6,770 nucleotides of DNA from Bacteroidota bacterium (GCA_003696875.1 RFHL01000116.1:1-6770); one strand, 5' to 3'; shown: positions 1 through 6,444, counted from the stretch's first letter. Notes: generated from the sequence alone by a model not told the origin. Translations and numbers: made by a program.

Positions 1-99
1 GCCTACTACCTCAACTATCAGAACCGCCGCCCTGACTACATTGCCGCCTTCTTCCATGTGATCAACTGGGAGAAAGTCGCCGAGCTGTACGCAGGCTAG
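1..99 (+). CDS. Fe/Mn superoxide dismutase, C-terminal fragment (5' end outside window)
   Basis: Frame 1 is open from the left edge to a TAG at 97-99 and gives 32 residues beginning AYYLNYQNRRPDYI and ending AELYAG. This is the C-terminal signature of the Fe/Mn superoxide dismutase family (superoxide to O2 plus H2O2). In that family AYYL directly follows the metal-binding DVWEH motif, the NYQNRRPDYI helix is almost invariant, and a VINW-like segment follows. The DxxxH metal ligands would lie just left of the window, so the fragment shows the family but not whether the enzyme uses Fe, Mn or either (sodA versus sodB cannot be decided). It is convergent with the large gene to its right, with a hairpin terminator between them. 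Family assignment is secure; start and full length are not visible. Confidence 0.93.
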   Translation, partial: AYYLNYQNRRPDYIAAFFHVINWEKVAELYAG

Positions 100-116
100 C
101 CTGATCCTAGGTCTAT

Positions 117-157
117 AAAAAGCAGCGGCTGCCCCAAATCGGGGCAGCCGCTTTGCT
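117..157. terminator. Strong hairpin terminator between convergent genes
   Basis: A perfect 12-bp stem (124-135 with 141-152, AGCGGCTGCCCC against GGGGCAGCCGCT) encloses a 5-nt loop. On the minus strand it is followed after two bases by TTTTTATA (from 121 down to 114), a good rho-independent terminator for the large gene ending at 175. On the plus strand the downstream sequence is only TTGCTGTT, a weaker T-rich tail, so termination of the superoxide dismutase transcript is likely but less efficient. The element fills most of the 75-bp gap between the two stop codons. Strand use is inferred from the T-runs. Confidence 0.85.
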
Positions 158-174
158 GTTCAGAGGGAGCCGGG

Positions 175-3100
175 TCAGCGCTGGATCAGCAGTTTCTGCT
201 GATAGGTGGCCGTGGGGGTCTTGGCCCGTACCAGATAGATGCCGTCGGGCAGCAGTAGCTGCAGGGGCAGCGTTCCCCGGCCTGGTATGCCGTGATTCTG
301 CTGGTAGACCTCATGCCCGAGGGCATCGTAGACAGAGATGTCCAGAGGCTGGGGCTGGTCCCAATCCAGCTCTACCGTAAATGCCCCCGGGCTGGGGTTG
401 GGGTAGAGGTAGAGGCGGGCCGGACGCTCCAGGCGATCGCCGATCGCCGTGGTGGTGTCAGGAAAGGGATCGCATTCCAGTTCAGGGAAATAGGTATTTC
501 CCTGGTCATAGTAGACCGTAAATTGCTCGTAGATGTCCATCCCAAAGTCGGCCCCGAAGCGCTTGAGGAAGGTCCCATCCGGATTCAGCAGATACACGTG
601 GCCGACCCCGTCATTATTGGCCCACCAGGAGATGCCGTCCTGACCATCCTGGCCAAAGACGTTGTCGTCGCGGATGTGGAGGGTGTAGCAGCCCTTGGGC
701 AGGTCAATGGTGTCCTGATAGACCGTATGGTTCTGCATGTTGTCGCGAGACATGACCACATTGCCATCGGTGTCGGTGATGGTGAAGGAGTTTTCCCGGG
801 CTGCCCCATTGGTCCGGATCTCGAGGATGGTCTTGTTGATGTAGCGTGCCACCGGGGCAAATTCCACTTGCAGGTAGTTATTGTGGGGCTGCTCGTCAGG
901 CTTGCCATTGGGCTGGTCTAGTTGCACATAGAAGACCGGCGCCACCTCATCCATGCCCAGCCAGTTGAAGCGGGGCAGGTCGATCTCCTCGCTTTCCAGA
1001 AAACCAAGATCTCCTTCCCAGATGTAGTAGCAGGGGGCCCAGCCTCCCAGCACGCCATAGGTGATGTACACTTTGGTAAGGCGCTCGGTGCCATTGTTCC
1101 GGATCCGAATCCGGGGATGGTCACAGACCGGGTTCCGACGGCGGTATTTGTCCTCCAGAGTGGGGGATATGATTTCCTCGATGCCTACCTCGACGGTGTG
1201 GGCCGGGGGGCCATAGGTAACGAGCTGCCCCCGCAAGACATAGTTGCCCTCAGGGCTGTAGGGGGCCGGGTTCTGGATGCCGTAATCAATGGCTACCGTT
1301 TGTCCCGGAATGACATAGTTGTCCAGATCAAAATCAAAAGTGGTGACCTCGGCCCCCGGACACCAGCCGGCCCGGTCATAGATCCAGGTTCCGCCTTGCG
1401 GGTAGACAAAGTTGTTGGCACATTCGTTCCAAACCTCCCAGGAGAAGACGGGCAGGCTGTTCAGGGAAAGGCTATGCTCCCGGGCACAGAACTCGGCGCA
1501 GTTGCTGCTGCCGCCGAAGCCGTGTCCGCTGATCCGCATCTTGATGCGGAAGGCATCGCCCTGCGGGTCCAGGGTCTTGGTGATCGGCCGTGCCTGGGTG
1601 TCGTTCCAGAGCGAGGCATAGGAAAAACTTCCGGACCAGAGGTTTTCGATCTTCTGGACCGGGCGGGGAGGCGTCCCCTTGATCATGACAAATTTGAGGT
1701 CAAGAAGCTCCTGGTTGTTGCCGGCCCGCAGGTACACCTGATCGTGAAAGAGGGGAGCATAGTCGGTCACGTCAAAGATCCAGCGAGTCCCGTCGGGCCC
1801 CAGGTCCAGGTTGATGCCATAAGGCGTGATGTAGCGGGCAATCTCATACTCTACGATGTTGCTGTAGTATTCGTGTAGCCCCCGGTACAAAGTTGTATCG
1901 GCGGCGATGAATACAGAATCCAGCACTGCCCCGCTATTCAGGTCATAGACATAGCTGTAGGTGTCGGCTGTCCATACCAGGAGGGTATCCGTGGGCAGGG
2001 AGGGGTGCTGCGGATGATCGTCCGGGATGATGTGCGGGCTGCTGGGATTGCCAAAGACCACCACCTGTAGCGGGGCCTGCTGCACCGAGTCGACCGACAG
2101 CAAGGAGTCCAGGCTGCTGACAAAGGTGCCTTGCTCAAAGACCACATTGGGGCGTAGGGCGGTGGTGGTCCAGTCCCGGCGCAGAGCCGTGTCGGGCAGC
2201 CGCCGCCAGTCGGGCGGCCCCAGCAGGGTCCCGTCAAAGCCGTTGCCTGAGAGATCGGTGGCGGTGAGGCCCTGCCCCTCGTCCAGGGGATAGTAGGCCC
2301 GCAGGTGGGCGTAGTCGGGATGGGCTGCGGTGATACTGCGGTCCTTCCAGGCGGCGATGACGCCGCCATCCAGGGCTTTGTCCCAGACGCGGACCTCGTC
2401 GATATGCCCGAGCAGCCGGTCACCAGACCAGCGACCCAGCCAGAAATCGCTCGCGCCGGTATTGATGCTTACCGATTCGGTATGCATCAATATCCCGTCG
2501 TAGTACAGGCGGGCTTGTCCCGCCTCGTAGGTCAGGGCATAGTGATGCCAGCTCCCCAGGCTGCCGGGCAGGCTCACGTCAAAGTCGGGCGTCCCCCAGA
2601 GCTGTACGCGCCAGAGGTTGTTGGTACTCATGGTACGCAGAGAAAAGTCCTGTCCGGTGGCGCCTGTCGGCCCGGCCTGAAACAGACCGGCATTGTTAAA
2701 GGCCCCGGCATAGGCCCATAGCTCGATGGTCCGGGGAGCGGTCCCCGTCAGTTGAGGACCTGAGCCGAGGTTGACCAGATCGTTGCTGCCATCAAAGTCG
2801 AGGTAGTGGTCGTTGCCGGCGGTGTAGACGCCGGCGGAGTAGGTGGCTGCGCTCGCCCGCACGGGCGAGGGCTGGCCAGCGGTCCCATTTTCATAACTAA
2901 ACTCCACCACAAGGTGAGAGCTGCCGTCCCAGACAAAGGGCTGGGTAAAGGCAAAGCTCTGCCAGCCGGTGCTGGCAAAGGTGGTATTGAGGTAGTAGAC
3001 CTCGGTAAAGCCGCCGCTTTCGTAGCTGCTGCTGGTCAGCGAGTCGAGGGTGCTGTGTTTGAGGCGAATGCGCAGCTTCTGGACGGAGGAGCCCAGCCCT

Positions 3101-3708
3101 GAGAGGTCGAGACGCAAGCCACTGATGGGGCCGGCCGAGAGGCCGGCTGTCTGGAGCTCGCTGGCCCGCCAGAGAAACTGCGCGCGCCCCGTCGGGGCGC
3201 TGGTGCTGAAGGGGGCGTCCAGGGTTTGGGTATCGGTGCCGAGGCTGGCTTCTTGCCAGCTGAGGGTATCAGTATAGAGGAGGTAAGGCTGCCATTCCTG
3301 GTAGTAGGTCCAGGTGGGGCTGTACCGGAGGGGGAGTGAGTCGGCATCACCACCGGTGATGAAGCGCCAGGTAGGGTTGGACTTATAGGTAGAGTCCATC
3401 ACCCCGGCCGAGTCGACCACATAGGTGTAGCTCAGGTAGTCCCATTCGCCGCAGGGATAGCTGTCGTGGGCGGTGGCGGGATCACATTTGAGGGTGTAGT
3501 ACATGAGTACCTTCTCGAAGGTCTCACTCGCAGGCGGGAAGGTAAAAGTGCCCCGATACGGGGCCGACCAGCCCTGCGGGCTGGGATCGTCAAAACTGAA
3601 AGTTTGTACCACTACGGTATCCCCCGCCTGTCCCCAGAGTCGGGGCGCAAGCAGGACAATCACTGACAGGGGCAGCAGGGCCCGAAGAAGGATGTCGAAC
3701 TGTTTCAT
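175..3708 (-). CDS. Secreted PNGase F-related protein with LamG-like insertion and T9SS sorting domain
   Basis: The protein has 1177 residues. Residues 1-27 look like a signal peptide (charged start, then LLPLSVIVLLAP). Residues 32-99 match the start of PNGase F: RGTFTFP, then C75 and C86-GEWD90, aligning with C51, C56 and D60. An insertion of about 500 residues follows: a Bacteroidota surface module (about 170-275, with FLWRASEL, PFVWDG) and a LamG-like domain (about 300-497). PNGase F similarity resumes at YEIARYITPY (621) and FDVTDY, then IKGTP (676-680). The C-terminal subdomain (682-850) has ISGHG, C737-AEF-C741 (E739 aligns with E206) and YDRAGWCPG. Two more beta-rich modules (860-950, 955-1067) precede a T9SS type A tail (1098-1177, YPNPSPGAF, DGIYLV). 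Known PNGase F cleaves N-glycans from asparagine, but the residue aligned with E118 appears to be R661, so activity is uncertain. The ATG at 3708 has no Shine-Dalgarno sequence, as is usual in Bacteroidota. Confidence 0.9.
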   Translation of the reverse strand: MKQFDILLRALLPLSVIVLLAPRLWGQAGDTVVVQTFSFDDPSPQGWSAPYRGTFTFPPASETFEKVLMYYTLKCDPATAHDSYPCGEWDYLSYTYVVDSAGVMDSTYKSNPTWRFITGGDADSLPLRYSPTWTYYQEWQPYLLYTDTLSWQEASLGTDTQTLDAPFSTSAPTGRAQFLWRASELQTAGLSAGPISGLRLDLSGLGSSVQKLRIRLKHSTLDSLTSSSYESGGFTEVYYLNTTFASTGWQSFAFTQPFVWDGSSHLVVEFSYENGTAGQPSPVRASAATYSAGVYTAGNDHYLDFDGSNDLVNLGSGPQLTGTAPRTIELWAYAGAFNNAGLFQAGPTGATGQDFSLRTMSTNNLWRVQLWGTPDFDVSLPGSLGSWHHYALTYEAGQARLYYDGILMHTESVSINTGASDFWLGRWSGDRLLGHIDEVRVWDKALDGGVIAAWKDRSITAAHPDYAHLRAYYPLDEGQGLTATDLSGNGFDGTLLGPPDWRRLPDTALRRDWTTTALRPNVVFEQGTFVSSLDSLLSVDSVQQAPLQVVVFGNPSSPHIIPDDHPQHPSLPTDTLLVWTADTYSYVYDLNSGAVLDSVFIAADTTLYRGLHEYYSNIVEYEIARYITPYGINLDLGPDGTRWIFDVTDYAPLFHDQVYLRAGNNQELLDLKFVMIKGTPPRPVQKIENLWSGSFSYASLWNDTQARPITKTLDPQGDAFRIKMRISGHGFGGSSNCAEFCAREHSLSLNSLPVFSWEVWNECANNFVYPQGGTWIYDRAGWCPGAEVTTFDFDLDNYVIPGQTVAIDYGIQNPAPYSPEGNYVLRGQLVTYGPPAHTVEVGIEEIISPTLEDKYRRRNPVCDHPRIRIRNNGTERLTKVYITYGVLGGWAPCYYIWEGDLGFLESEEIDLPRFNWLGMDEVAPVFYVQLDQPNGKPDEQPHNNYLQVEFAPVARYINKTILEIRTNGAARENSFTITDTDGNVVMSRDNMQNHTVYQDTIDLPKGCYTLHIRDDNVFGQDGQDGISWWANNDGVGHVYLLNPDGTFLKRFGADFGMDIYEQFTVYYDQGNTYFPELECDPFPDTTTAIGDRLERPARLYLYPNPSPGAFTVELDWDQPQPLDISVYDALGHEVYQQNHGIPGRGTLPLQLLLPDGIYLVRAKTPTATYQQKLLIQR
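2460..2492. repeat. 33-nt near-perfect palindrome inside the LamG coding region
   Basis: Outer arms TATTGATGC (2460-2468) and GCATCAATA (2484-2492) are exact reverse complements. Inner arms TACCGA (2470-2475) and TCGGTA (2477-2482) are also exact. The only departures are a T/T mismatch (2469 with 2483) and a single central base (2476), giving 15 of 16 pairs. It lies in codons for residues around 407-417 of the PNGase F-related protein, within the LamG-like insertion. It may be a DNA-binding site, an mRNA hairpin, or a coincidence of codon choice; no function is shown. Confidence 0.75.
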
Positions 3709-3725
3709 GTGAAAATAACACGTCA

Positions 3726-3745
3726 GCCGCCCCGCAGGGGGCGGC
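3726..3745 (-). promoter_or_regulatory. GC-rich hairpin in the leader of the PNGase F-related gene
   Basis: An 8-bp perfect stem (GCCGCCCC at 3726-3733 with GGGGCGGC at 3738-3745) closes a 4-nt loop. On the minus strand it ends 17 nt before the ATG at 3708 and is followed by TGACGTGTTATTTTCAC, so it would be a stable structure just upstream of the ribosome landing zone. It could instead help end transcripts from the upstream miaE gene, but the following T content is poor for a classical terminator. The rest of the 194-bp gap between this gene and miaE (3709-3902) shows nothing else I can name; no TAnnTTTG box was seen on the minus strand there. Confidence 0.45.
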
Positions 3746-3902
3746 GGTGGGTGGAAAGTGCCTCGCCCCTGTGGGCAAGGGAGTAGCGTGAGAAGTGGTA
3801 AAGGATCGGTTGCCCGAGCAGGTAGATTGTTTGGGAGGGCGTGTAGCGGGCAGAAAAAGCTGCTTTTAGGCCACGTCCCCCTGTATGAATCAGGAACCCG
3901 AG

Positions 3903-4490
3903 TTACCCGTGAATCCGCTCGCTCTTGCCGTAGCGGGTGATGACCTCCCCCTCATAGGCCAGGAATGCCTCCCAGCGACCATCGACATCTACCGTGGGGC
4001 AGAGCTTGCGGGCCAGTTTGATAAACATGGTATAGTGCCGGGCCTCGGAGATCATCAGCTTGTGATAGAAGGTCGCAAGCCCCTCGTCGTCAATCTCTTC
4101 GGAGAGGACCTTGAAGCGCTCGCAGCTGCGGGCTTCAATCATCGCCGCAAAGAGCAGCTTGTCGCAGAGGGTTTCCTCTACACTCTTGCCCTTCTTCTTG
4201 AGAAATTTGGCCAGTTCGTTGACATAGGAATCCTTTCGTTCCCGGCCCAGGGCAAAGCCCCGCTTCTGTATCTCCCGGTGCACCATCCGGAAATGGCCCA
4301 TTTCTTCCTGGGACAAATCCGACATCTGTTCGACCAGTTCAGGATGCTGTGGGTACTGTACAATCAGCGAATTGGCCGTCGAGGCGGCCTTTAGCTCGCA
4401 ATATGCGTGGTCGGTGAGGATCTCCTCAATATTGCCCGAAACCACGTGTTTGACCCACATAGGGTCGGTTTGCATCTGCAATTTCAGCAT
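3903..4490 (-). CDS. miaE: tRNA-(ms2io6A)-hydroxylase (MiaE)
   Basis: MiaE is a cytoplasmic non-haem di-iron monooxygenase that hydroxylates the isopentenyl group of ms2i6A at tRNA position 37, downstream of MiaA and MiaB. With the start at 4490 the protein has 195 residues (MLKLQMQTDPMWV...), all within the ferritin-like domain. Candidate iron ligands follow the expected spacing: E32 in DHAYCELKAAS, E63 and H66 in SQEEMGHF, E119 in IEARSCERF, and E149 and H152 in SEARHY, i.e. two ExxH pairs. These motifs and the length are diagnostic. The frame stays open upstream to an ATG at 4679, but the extra 63 residues (rich in Cys, Lys, Tyr and Phe) resemble nothing in the family and would overlap the A/T-rich promoter region, so the internal start is preferred. 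The gene is divergent from the malectin gene and lies 194 bp upstream of the PNGase F-related gene in the same direction, too far to assume one transcript. Confidence 0.93.
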   Translation of the reverse strand: MLKLQMQTDPMWVKHVVSGNIEEILTDHAYCELKAASTANSLIVQYPQHPELVEQMSDLSQEEMGHFRMVHREIQKRGFALGRERKDSYVNELAKFLKKKGKSVEETLCDKLLFAAMIEARSCERFKVLSEEIDDEGLATFYHKLMISEARHYTMFIKLARKLCPTVDVDGRWEAFLAYEGEVITRYGKSERIHG

Positions 4491-4558
4491 ATACAGGGCG
4501 ATTTGACGGGCAAGATACGAAAAAAACCACTCGGGCCCCGAAAAGCGACACTTGGGTC

Positions 4559-4590
4559 CAAAATCTAACATCTCGGGAGAAATTACCAAA
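4559..4590 (-). promoter_or_regulatory. Candidate Bacteroidota-type promoter for miaE
   Basis: Read on the minus strand, TTTG (4590-4587) is followed after 19 nt by TAGATTTTG (4567-4559). This resembles the Bacteroidota pattern of TTTG near -33 and TAnnTTTG near -7, with one extra base inside the -7 box. It would give a leader of roughly 60 nt before the miaE ATG at 4490, which supports the shorter MiaE start. The imperfect box keeps confidence low. Confidence 0.35.
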
Positions 4591-4609
4591 TATGTAAGAT
4601 TTTGACGTA

Positions 4610-4617
4610 TAATTTTG
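4610..4617 (+). promoter_or_regulatory. Candidate -7 box for the malectin-domain gene
   Basis: TAATTTTG matches the Bacteroidota -7 consensus TAnnTTTG exactly. It lies about 70 nt before the ATG at 4688, in the A/T-rich divergent region. No TTTG stands at the expected 17-23 nt upstream on this strand; the only nearby TTTG (4601-4604) is too close. Transcription would begin near 4624, at the left edge of the 25-nt dyad at 4623-4647. Confidence 0.4.
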
Positions 4618-4622
4618 TAAAA

Positions 4623-4647
4623 GCAATATTCGAGTATCGAATGTTGC
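4623..4647. repeat. 25-nt dyad at the predicted transcription start of the malectin gene
   Basis: GCAA (4623-4626) and ATTCGA (4628-4633) are mirrored by TCGAAT (4637-4642) and TTGC (4644-4647) around a 3-nt centre, GTA. The single interruption, T4627 opposite G4643, becomes a U-G wobble in RNA, so the plus transcript could form a continuous 11-bp stem. It lies 6 nt past the TAATTTTG box and 40 nt before the ATG at 4688. It could be an operator for a dimeric regulator or a 5'-end hairpin protecting the mRNA; the sequence alone does not decide. Confidence 0.6.
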
Positions 4648-4687
4648 GCTCGTCGCCTATTCATCGTCCTTTCACCCAAGTAAGATC

Positions 4688-5857
4688 ATGGAAATCCGTA
4701 CCCTTTTCACCGCTTTTGGCCGCGCCTTTCGTGCCAATCCTTACATGCTCCTGATCCTGGCGCTCAGCCTTCCGGTCGGGATGTCAGCTCAAATACCCTT
4801 CATTTTCAACGCGGGCGGCGATGGCTGCCCGGACAGTGTCCAGTCTTTTTCCAACTGGAGCATCTCTGACATTGCTCAGACCGGTTACGACTATGTGTAT
4901 CAGACCGAGTGTGCTGCCCCTGGTACCCGTACCTTCGTGCTGAAGGACCCCCAACTGTTGCCGGGCAACGTCTATACCCTGTATCTCCACTTTGCCGAGA
5001 TTTACCACGGGGCCAGCAATCCGGATAGTGCCGGGGGAGATGGCAGTCGCGTTTTTTCTGTTGAGGTCAACGGGGTTATCGTACTCGACAGCCTGGACAT
5101 TTATAAGGAAGTGGGCCCCAATGAGGCCCTCGTCTACCGCGACGATGTGTGGGTAGGCCCTGATAGCGCCATCGTGATCAAGTTTTATGCCCACACCGAC
5201 TACTCCAAGCTGTCGGCCCTGGAACTTCACCCTCATGGGGAGGGGTCTTCCTTCCCCCCGGACAATGCCATCCGCCCCCTCAACATCGTTTCGCTTCCGG
5301 TGGAATGGGGGGCTTTTGATCTCGTCACTGAGCCCGACGGTACGCTGAACCTCAGCTGGACGACCCTGCGTGAGGAAAACACCGAAGCCTTCGAAGTCGA
5401 GATGTCCAACGACGGCGAAACCTTTATGACGCTAGATCGGCAGGCGGCTGCCGGGTATAGCGAAACGGAGCGTCAGTACCATTTCCGGACCCAGGAACTC
5501 GATCCCGGTCGCTATGTCTTCCGTCTGAAGCAGATCGATATCGATGGTCAATACAGCTACAGCCCCCGTCGCGAGTGGACGGTGAGCTACGGGATGGGCC
5601 TGAGCCTCGCCACCCCCATGCCCAATCCCTCTGAAGGCCTGACCCGTCTGGAGATCATGCCGCGCACCGATGGTGAGCTACGGATGCGCCTCTACAGCCT
5701 GGATGGGCGGGAAGTCCGCCGCTTTACGGAGCGTACGCTTGAGGCCGGTACCCTGACCAACATTTCCCTCGACCTGCAGGATGTCGCTCGCGGCACCTAT
5801 CTCCTCTCTCTCGAAGCCAATGGCGAGCGGGCCCACCATCTGCTCCGCCTCCAGTAA
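4688..5857 (+). CDS. Secreted malectin-domain protein with T9SS type A sorting domain
   Basis: The protein has 389 residues. Residues 1-35 form a signal peptide with a basic start (R4, R12, R15), hydrophobic core LLILALSLPV and a likely cut after MSAQ; ATG codon 20 (4745) is an alternative start that would keep the core but lose most of the basic region. Residues 36-181 match the malectin fold: FIFNAGGDG, YTLYLHFAEIYHG, SRVFSVEVNG, then a final strand ending LSALELHP. C47 and C75 could form a disulfide. Residues 200-300 form a fibronectin-III-like module of the kind common before T9SS tails (LNLSWTT, FEVEMSNDGETF, YVFRLKQIDIDG). Residues 304-389 are the sorting domain (PMPNPSEG, LYSLDGREV, GTYLLSL). 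The malectin family binds carbohydrate, but the ligand here is unknown. The protein is probably surface-attached or released. The gene is monocistronic: divergent promoter upstream, terminator downstream. Confidence 0.88.
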   Translation: MEIRTLFTAFGRAFRANPYMLLILALSLPVGMSAQIPFIFNAGGDGCPDSVQSFSNWSISDIAQTGYDYVYQTECAAPGTRTFVLKDPQLLPGNVYTLYLHFAEIYHGASNPDSAGGDGSRVFSVEVNGVIVLDSLDIYKEVGPNEALVYRDDVWVGPDSAIVIKFYAHTDYSKLSALELHPHGEGSSFPPDNAIRPLNIVSLPVEWGAFDLVTEPDGTLNLSWTTLREENTEAFEVEMSNDGETFMTLDRQAAAGYSETERQYHFRTQELDPGRYVFRLKQIDIDGQYSYSPRREWTVSYGMGLSLATPMPNPSEGLTRLEIMPRTDGELRMRLYSLDGREVRRFTERTLEAGTLTNISLDLQDVARGTYLLSLEANGERAHHLLRLQ

Positions 5858-5913
5858 GACGAATATTCCCCCCTTTATGTTTCTCAGGCGTAACCCCCTG
5901 AACTACCTACCTG

Positions 5914-5944
5914 CCGCCGGCGCGACCCCGCGTCGGCGGTTTTT
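5914..5944 (+). terminator. Rho-independent terminator of the malectin-domain gene
   Basis: An 11-bp stem (5914-5924, CCGCCGGCGCG, with 5929-5939, CGCGTCGGCGG, one G-U wobble) has a 4-nt loop ACCC and is followed by TTTTT (5940-5944). It lies 56 nt after the TAA at 5857. Its last bases overlap the stop codon of the convergent lipoprotein gene (5943-5945). On the minus strand the stem is followed by CAGGTAGGTAG, without a T-run, so it is not a good terminator for that gene. Confidence 0.88.
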
Positions 5945-6434
5945 AGTTGTCCCGCTGGGCTTCGAACAGCTCATAGGTGTCGACGCCATTTCGGAGAATC
6001 TGCACCGTAAAAAGCAGATTGCCGGTCTCCAACTCGTAACGTCCGTGCTGATCGGGAGCCGTCGCTACCGGCCCGGCAAAGGGGACTCCTTGTAGCGTAC
6101 CGCCACCAGGTAGGTCAGCCGGGACCAGGGTGAGGACCACGCCCTCGGTGCGGATAAAGCCATCAGGGCTACGGCGCAAGTCTGCCTGTAAGACCTGTCC
6201 GGCGAGGGCACTCTCCGCCGGAAAGGCGGTAGGGGTCAGCAGGATGGTCTCATCATCCACCCGGCTGACAGTCAGTTGCAGATCTGCCACATCCTGGGTG
6301 GAGTCGGTATCAAGGTAGAGGGTAAGGGTTCCGGTATAGCTGCCCGTGACATCAAGCGTGAGGTCAGCGGGAAGCTCGGTCTTGCAGGCCCACAGGCCTG
6401 GGGCAAGCAACAGAATGGGCAACCATCGGCGCAT
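5943..6434 (-). CDS. Small outer-membrane lipoprotein of unknown function
   Basis: The 163-residue product starts MRRWLPILLLAPGLWACKTE: two arginines, a short hydrophobic core and a lipobox LWAC, so cleavage before C17 and lipidation are expected. The mature part is rich in Asp, Thr and Leu with alternating strand-like segments (GSYTGTLTLYLDTD, DLQLTVSRVDDETILL, YELETGNLLFTVQILR). This suggests an all-beta fold, perhaps a calycin-like barrel, but I do not recognise a named family. Residues after the lipid cysteine (K18, T19, E20) only loosely resemble known Bacteroidota surface-export signals. The start lies 10 nt after the stop of the barrel-like gene upstream, so the two are probably one operon and may act together at the outer membrane. 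The ATG follows a run of seven T with no Shine-Dalgarno sequence. The stop codon overlaps the terminator T-run of the convergent gene. Confidence 0.75.
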   Translation of the reverse strand: MRRWLPILLLAPGLWACKTELPADLTLDVTGSYTGTLTLYLDTDSTQDVADLQLTVSRVDDETILLTPTAFPAESALAGQVLQADLRRSPDGFIRTEGVVLTLVPADLPGGGTLQGVPFAGPVATAPDQHGRYELETGNLLFTVQILRNGVDTYELFEAQRDN

Positions 6435-6444
6435 AAAAAAACGG

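Noticed and set aside
1533..1550. 8-bp inverted repeat TCCGCATC / GATGCGGA within the PNGase F C-subdomain coding region
   Set aside because: A match of this length is expected about once by chance in a window this size.
292..1878. Two long plus-strand open frames (292-921 and 922-1878) opposite the PNGase F-related gene
   Set aside because: They are antisense to a gene with clear domain matches, show no recognisable domains, and are expected in GC-rich sequence.
2305..2721. Plus-strand 138-codon open frame opposite the LamG region
   Set aside because: No family resemblance and fully antisense to a supported coding region.
3182..3200. 7-bp G/C hairpin in coding sequence (GCGCCCC / GGGGCGC)
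   Set aside because: Common in GC-rich coding sequence; no positional meaning seen.
3854..3868. AAAAGC-T-GCTTTT symmetry downstream of miaE, a possible terminator
   Set aside because: The symmetric part is A/T-rich and its centre is too tight, leaving only a weak stem with a 5-nt loop; not convincing as an intrinsic terminator.
3885..4394. Plus-strand 169-codon open frame opposite miaE
   Set aside because: The opposite strand carries all MiaE iron-ligand motifs in order; this frame has none of its own.
4520..4541. Short TCGGG/CCCGA dyad followed on the minus strand by T7, as a possible attenuator in the miaE leader
   Set aside because: Only about four pairs can form once a loop is allowed, too weak to call.
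4784..5236. Minus-strand 150-codon open frame opposite the malectin domain
   Set aside because: Shadow of a well-supported malectin coding frame.
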